Source of the DNA: Planctomycetota bacterium
Lineage (GTDB): Bacteria; Planctomycetota; MHYJ01; WSZJ01; JACPWG01
DNA length: 64,000 nt
Assembly (NCBI GenBank): GCA_016197205.1
Contig: JACPWG010000026.1
Location: 1 to 64,000 of the forward strand
Direction of reading: 5' to 3'
Under the pieces are notes generated by a model. That model saw only the letters and a list, made by a program, of their open reading frames with translations, searched no databases and had not been told where the DNA came from. Both the position numbers and the translations under genes were made by a program. How positions within the stretch are numbered: the first letter of the stretch is position 1; every line of letters starts with the position of its first letter. Of this stretch, positions 63,331 to 64,000 are shown one piece after another.

Positions 63331-64000
63331 CTATTCCCCCTCCGCGGCCGGCGGCTCCGCGGCGAGCTGCAGAAGCTGCGGGGCCAGGAATTCCGCCCAG
63401 AGGATCTGGCAGATCGACGCCACCGGCACAGCGAGCAACAGACCGAAGAGGCCCAGGAGCTGCGCCCCGATGAGCAGGGAGAGGATCAGGACCACCGGGT
63501 GCAGCCCAGTCTCCTTACCCAGGATCCAGGGGGTCAGGACGAAGCCCTCCAAGCCTTCGGCGAACAGGAACACCACGACGCAACCCAGCATCGAACCCCA
63601 CGCGAAGCCGTGGTCGAGCGCGACCAGCCCCAGGGCCGGCAGGAGGCCGACGATCAGCACGAGGAACGGAACCAGGCTCGCCCCCGCCTGGATCAGGCCG
63701 AAGAGCAGGGGGAACCGGACGTCCACCAGCAAGAGGCCGATGTACGTCAGAAGCCCCTTCACCAGGCAAATGGTCAGCTTCCCGCGAAAGAAGCTCGACA
63801 GGGCGCGATGGATGCGCTCGAAAATCCGCAGGATCCGTGCACGGTTCCGGCCCGGCAGGTAGCCGCGAATCCGGTCCCGCAACCTCGGCATTTCCCGGAG
63901 CAGGAAGAAGGTGTAGATGGGCAGCAGCAGTAGATAGGAAACGACCGAAAGCGTGCCGAGCACGCCCGATTGGAGCAGGGAAAGCCCGCGACCCGTCAGA
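63331..64000 (-). CDS. AI-2E family / PerM-type permease (5' end outside window)
   Basis: The frame is open from the window edge down to a TAG at 63331. The visible 222 residues are the C-terminal half of an AI-2E/PerM protein: a hydrophobic helix (VVSYLLLLPIYTFFLL), a basic amphipathic segment (RGYLPGRNRARILRIFERIHRALSSFFRGK), then about five helices with GLIQAGASLVPF and the conserved LGKETGLHPVVLILSLLIGAQLLGLFGLLLAVPVA. Substrates of this family vary; some move ions or autoinducers. The start lies beyond base 64000. It appears to be upstream of pgeF in one operon. Confidence 0.88.
   Translation of the reverse strand, partial: LTGRGLSLLQSGVLGTLSVVSYLLLLPIYTFFLLREMPRLRDRIRGYLPGRNRARILRIFERIHRALSSFFRGKLTICLVKGLLTYIGLLLVDVRFPLLFGLIQAGASLVPFLVLIVGLLPALGLVALDHGFAWGSMLGCVVVFLFAEGLEGFVLTPWILGKETGLHPVVLILSLLIGAQLLGLFGLLLAVPVASICQILWAEFLAPQLLQLAAEPPAAEGE

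Overview
This is a GC-rich, gene-dense bacterial chromosome segment with about 42 intact protein genes, three fragments of a decayed MacB-type permease and many small dispersed inverted repeats. I see no rRNA, tRNA, CRISPR array or intact transposase. Several traits point to Planctomycetota or a neighbouring deep phylum, probably from a metagenome assembly: two large eukaryotic-type Ser/Thr kinases (one fused to a formylglycine-generating-enzyme-like domain, one to a long TPR array), many exported proteins of unknown function, a HpnP-like radical SAM enzyme, and hairpin repeats between genes. This assignment is inference; no marker gene settles it.

Layout. 1-7.0 kb: three remnants of MacB-like permease genes around a DUF4143 ATPase and a kinase-FGE fusion with tandem promoter-like elements. 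7-13.1 kb: retropepsin-like protease, hypothetical protein, two lipoproteins, a hopanoid C-2 methylase-like radical SAM protein and a patatin phospholipase; the last two share a duplicated upstream segment. 13.4-21.2 kb (minus): TPR kinase translationally coupled to a HEAT-repeat protein, a thioredoxin-like gene with an in-frame UGA and a SECIS-like hairpin (candidate selenoprotein), and a squalene-cyclase-like protein. 21.4-31 kb: aminotransferase, rsmI with a membrane-anchored beta-sandwich protein, exported proteins, a prepilin-like/HExxH protein and an NtrC-type regulator.

31.2-40.2 kb is one minus-strand block: GMC flavoenzyme with its small subunit, SNase-like protein, two lipoproteins (one of 1244 aa) and a DUF900 hydrolase. 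It looks like one operon and is the best candidate here for an undescribed multi-gene system. 40.6-41.4 kb holds a two-gene nucleotidyltransferase module. 41.7-44.3 kb encodes a large exported protein. 44.6-48 kb is the plus-strand operon tsaB, MEMO/AmmeMemoRadiSam-B and alr, with a good sigma70 promoter. 48.7-58.7 kb carries an exported protein, a 1349-aa polytopic membrane protein, an M28 peptidase lipoprotein and an MMPL/RND exporter. 59.5-64 kb (minus) holds two paralogous zinc-ribbon proteins around rpsU, then ppx/gppA, pgeF and a truncated AI-2E family permease.

Housekeeping genes (rpsU, tsaB, rsmI, alr, pgeF, ppx) are scattered among lineage-specific envelope genes. At least three MITE-like elements (19971-20144, 29414-29543, 54097-54227) and an 81-bp hairpin family (10186, 59266) show continuing small-element activity.
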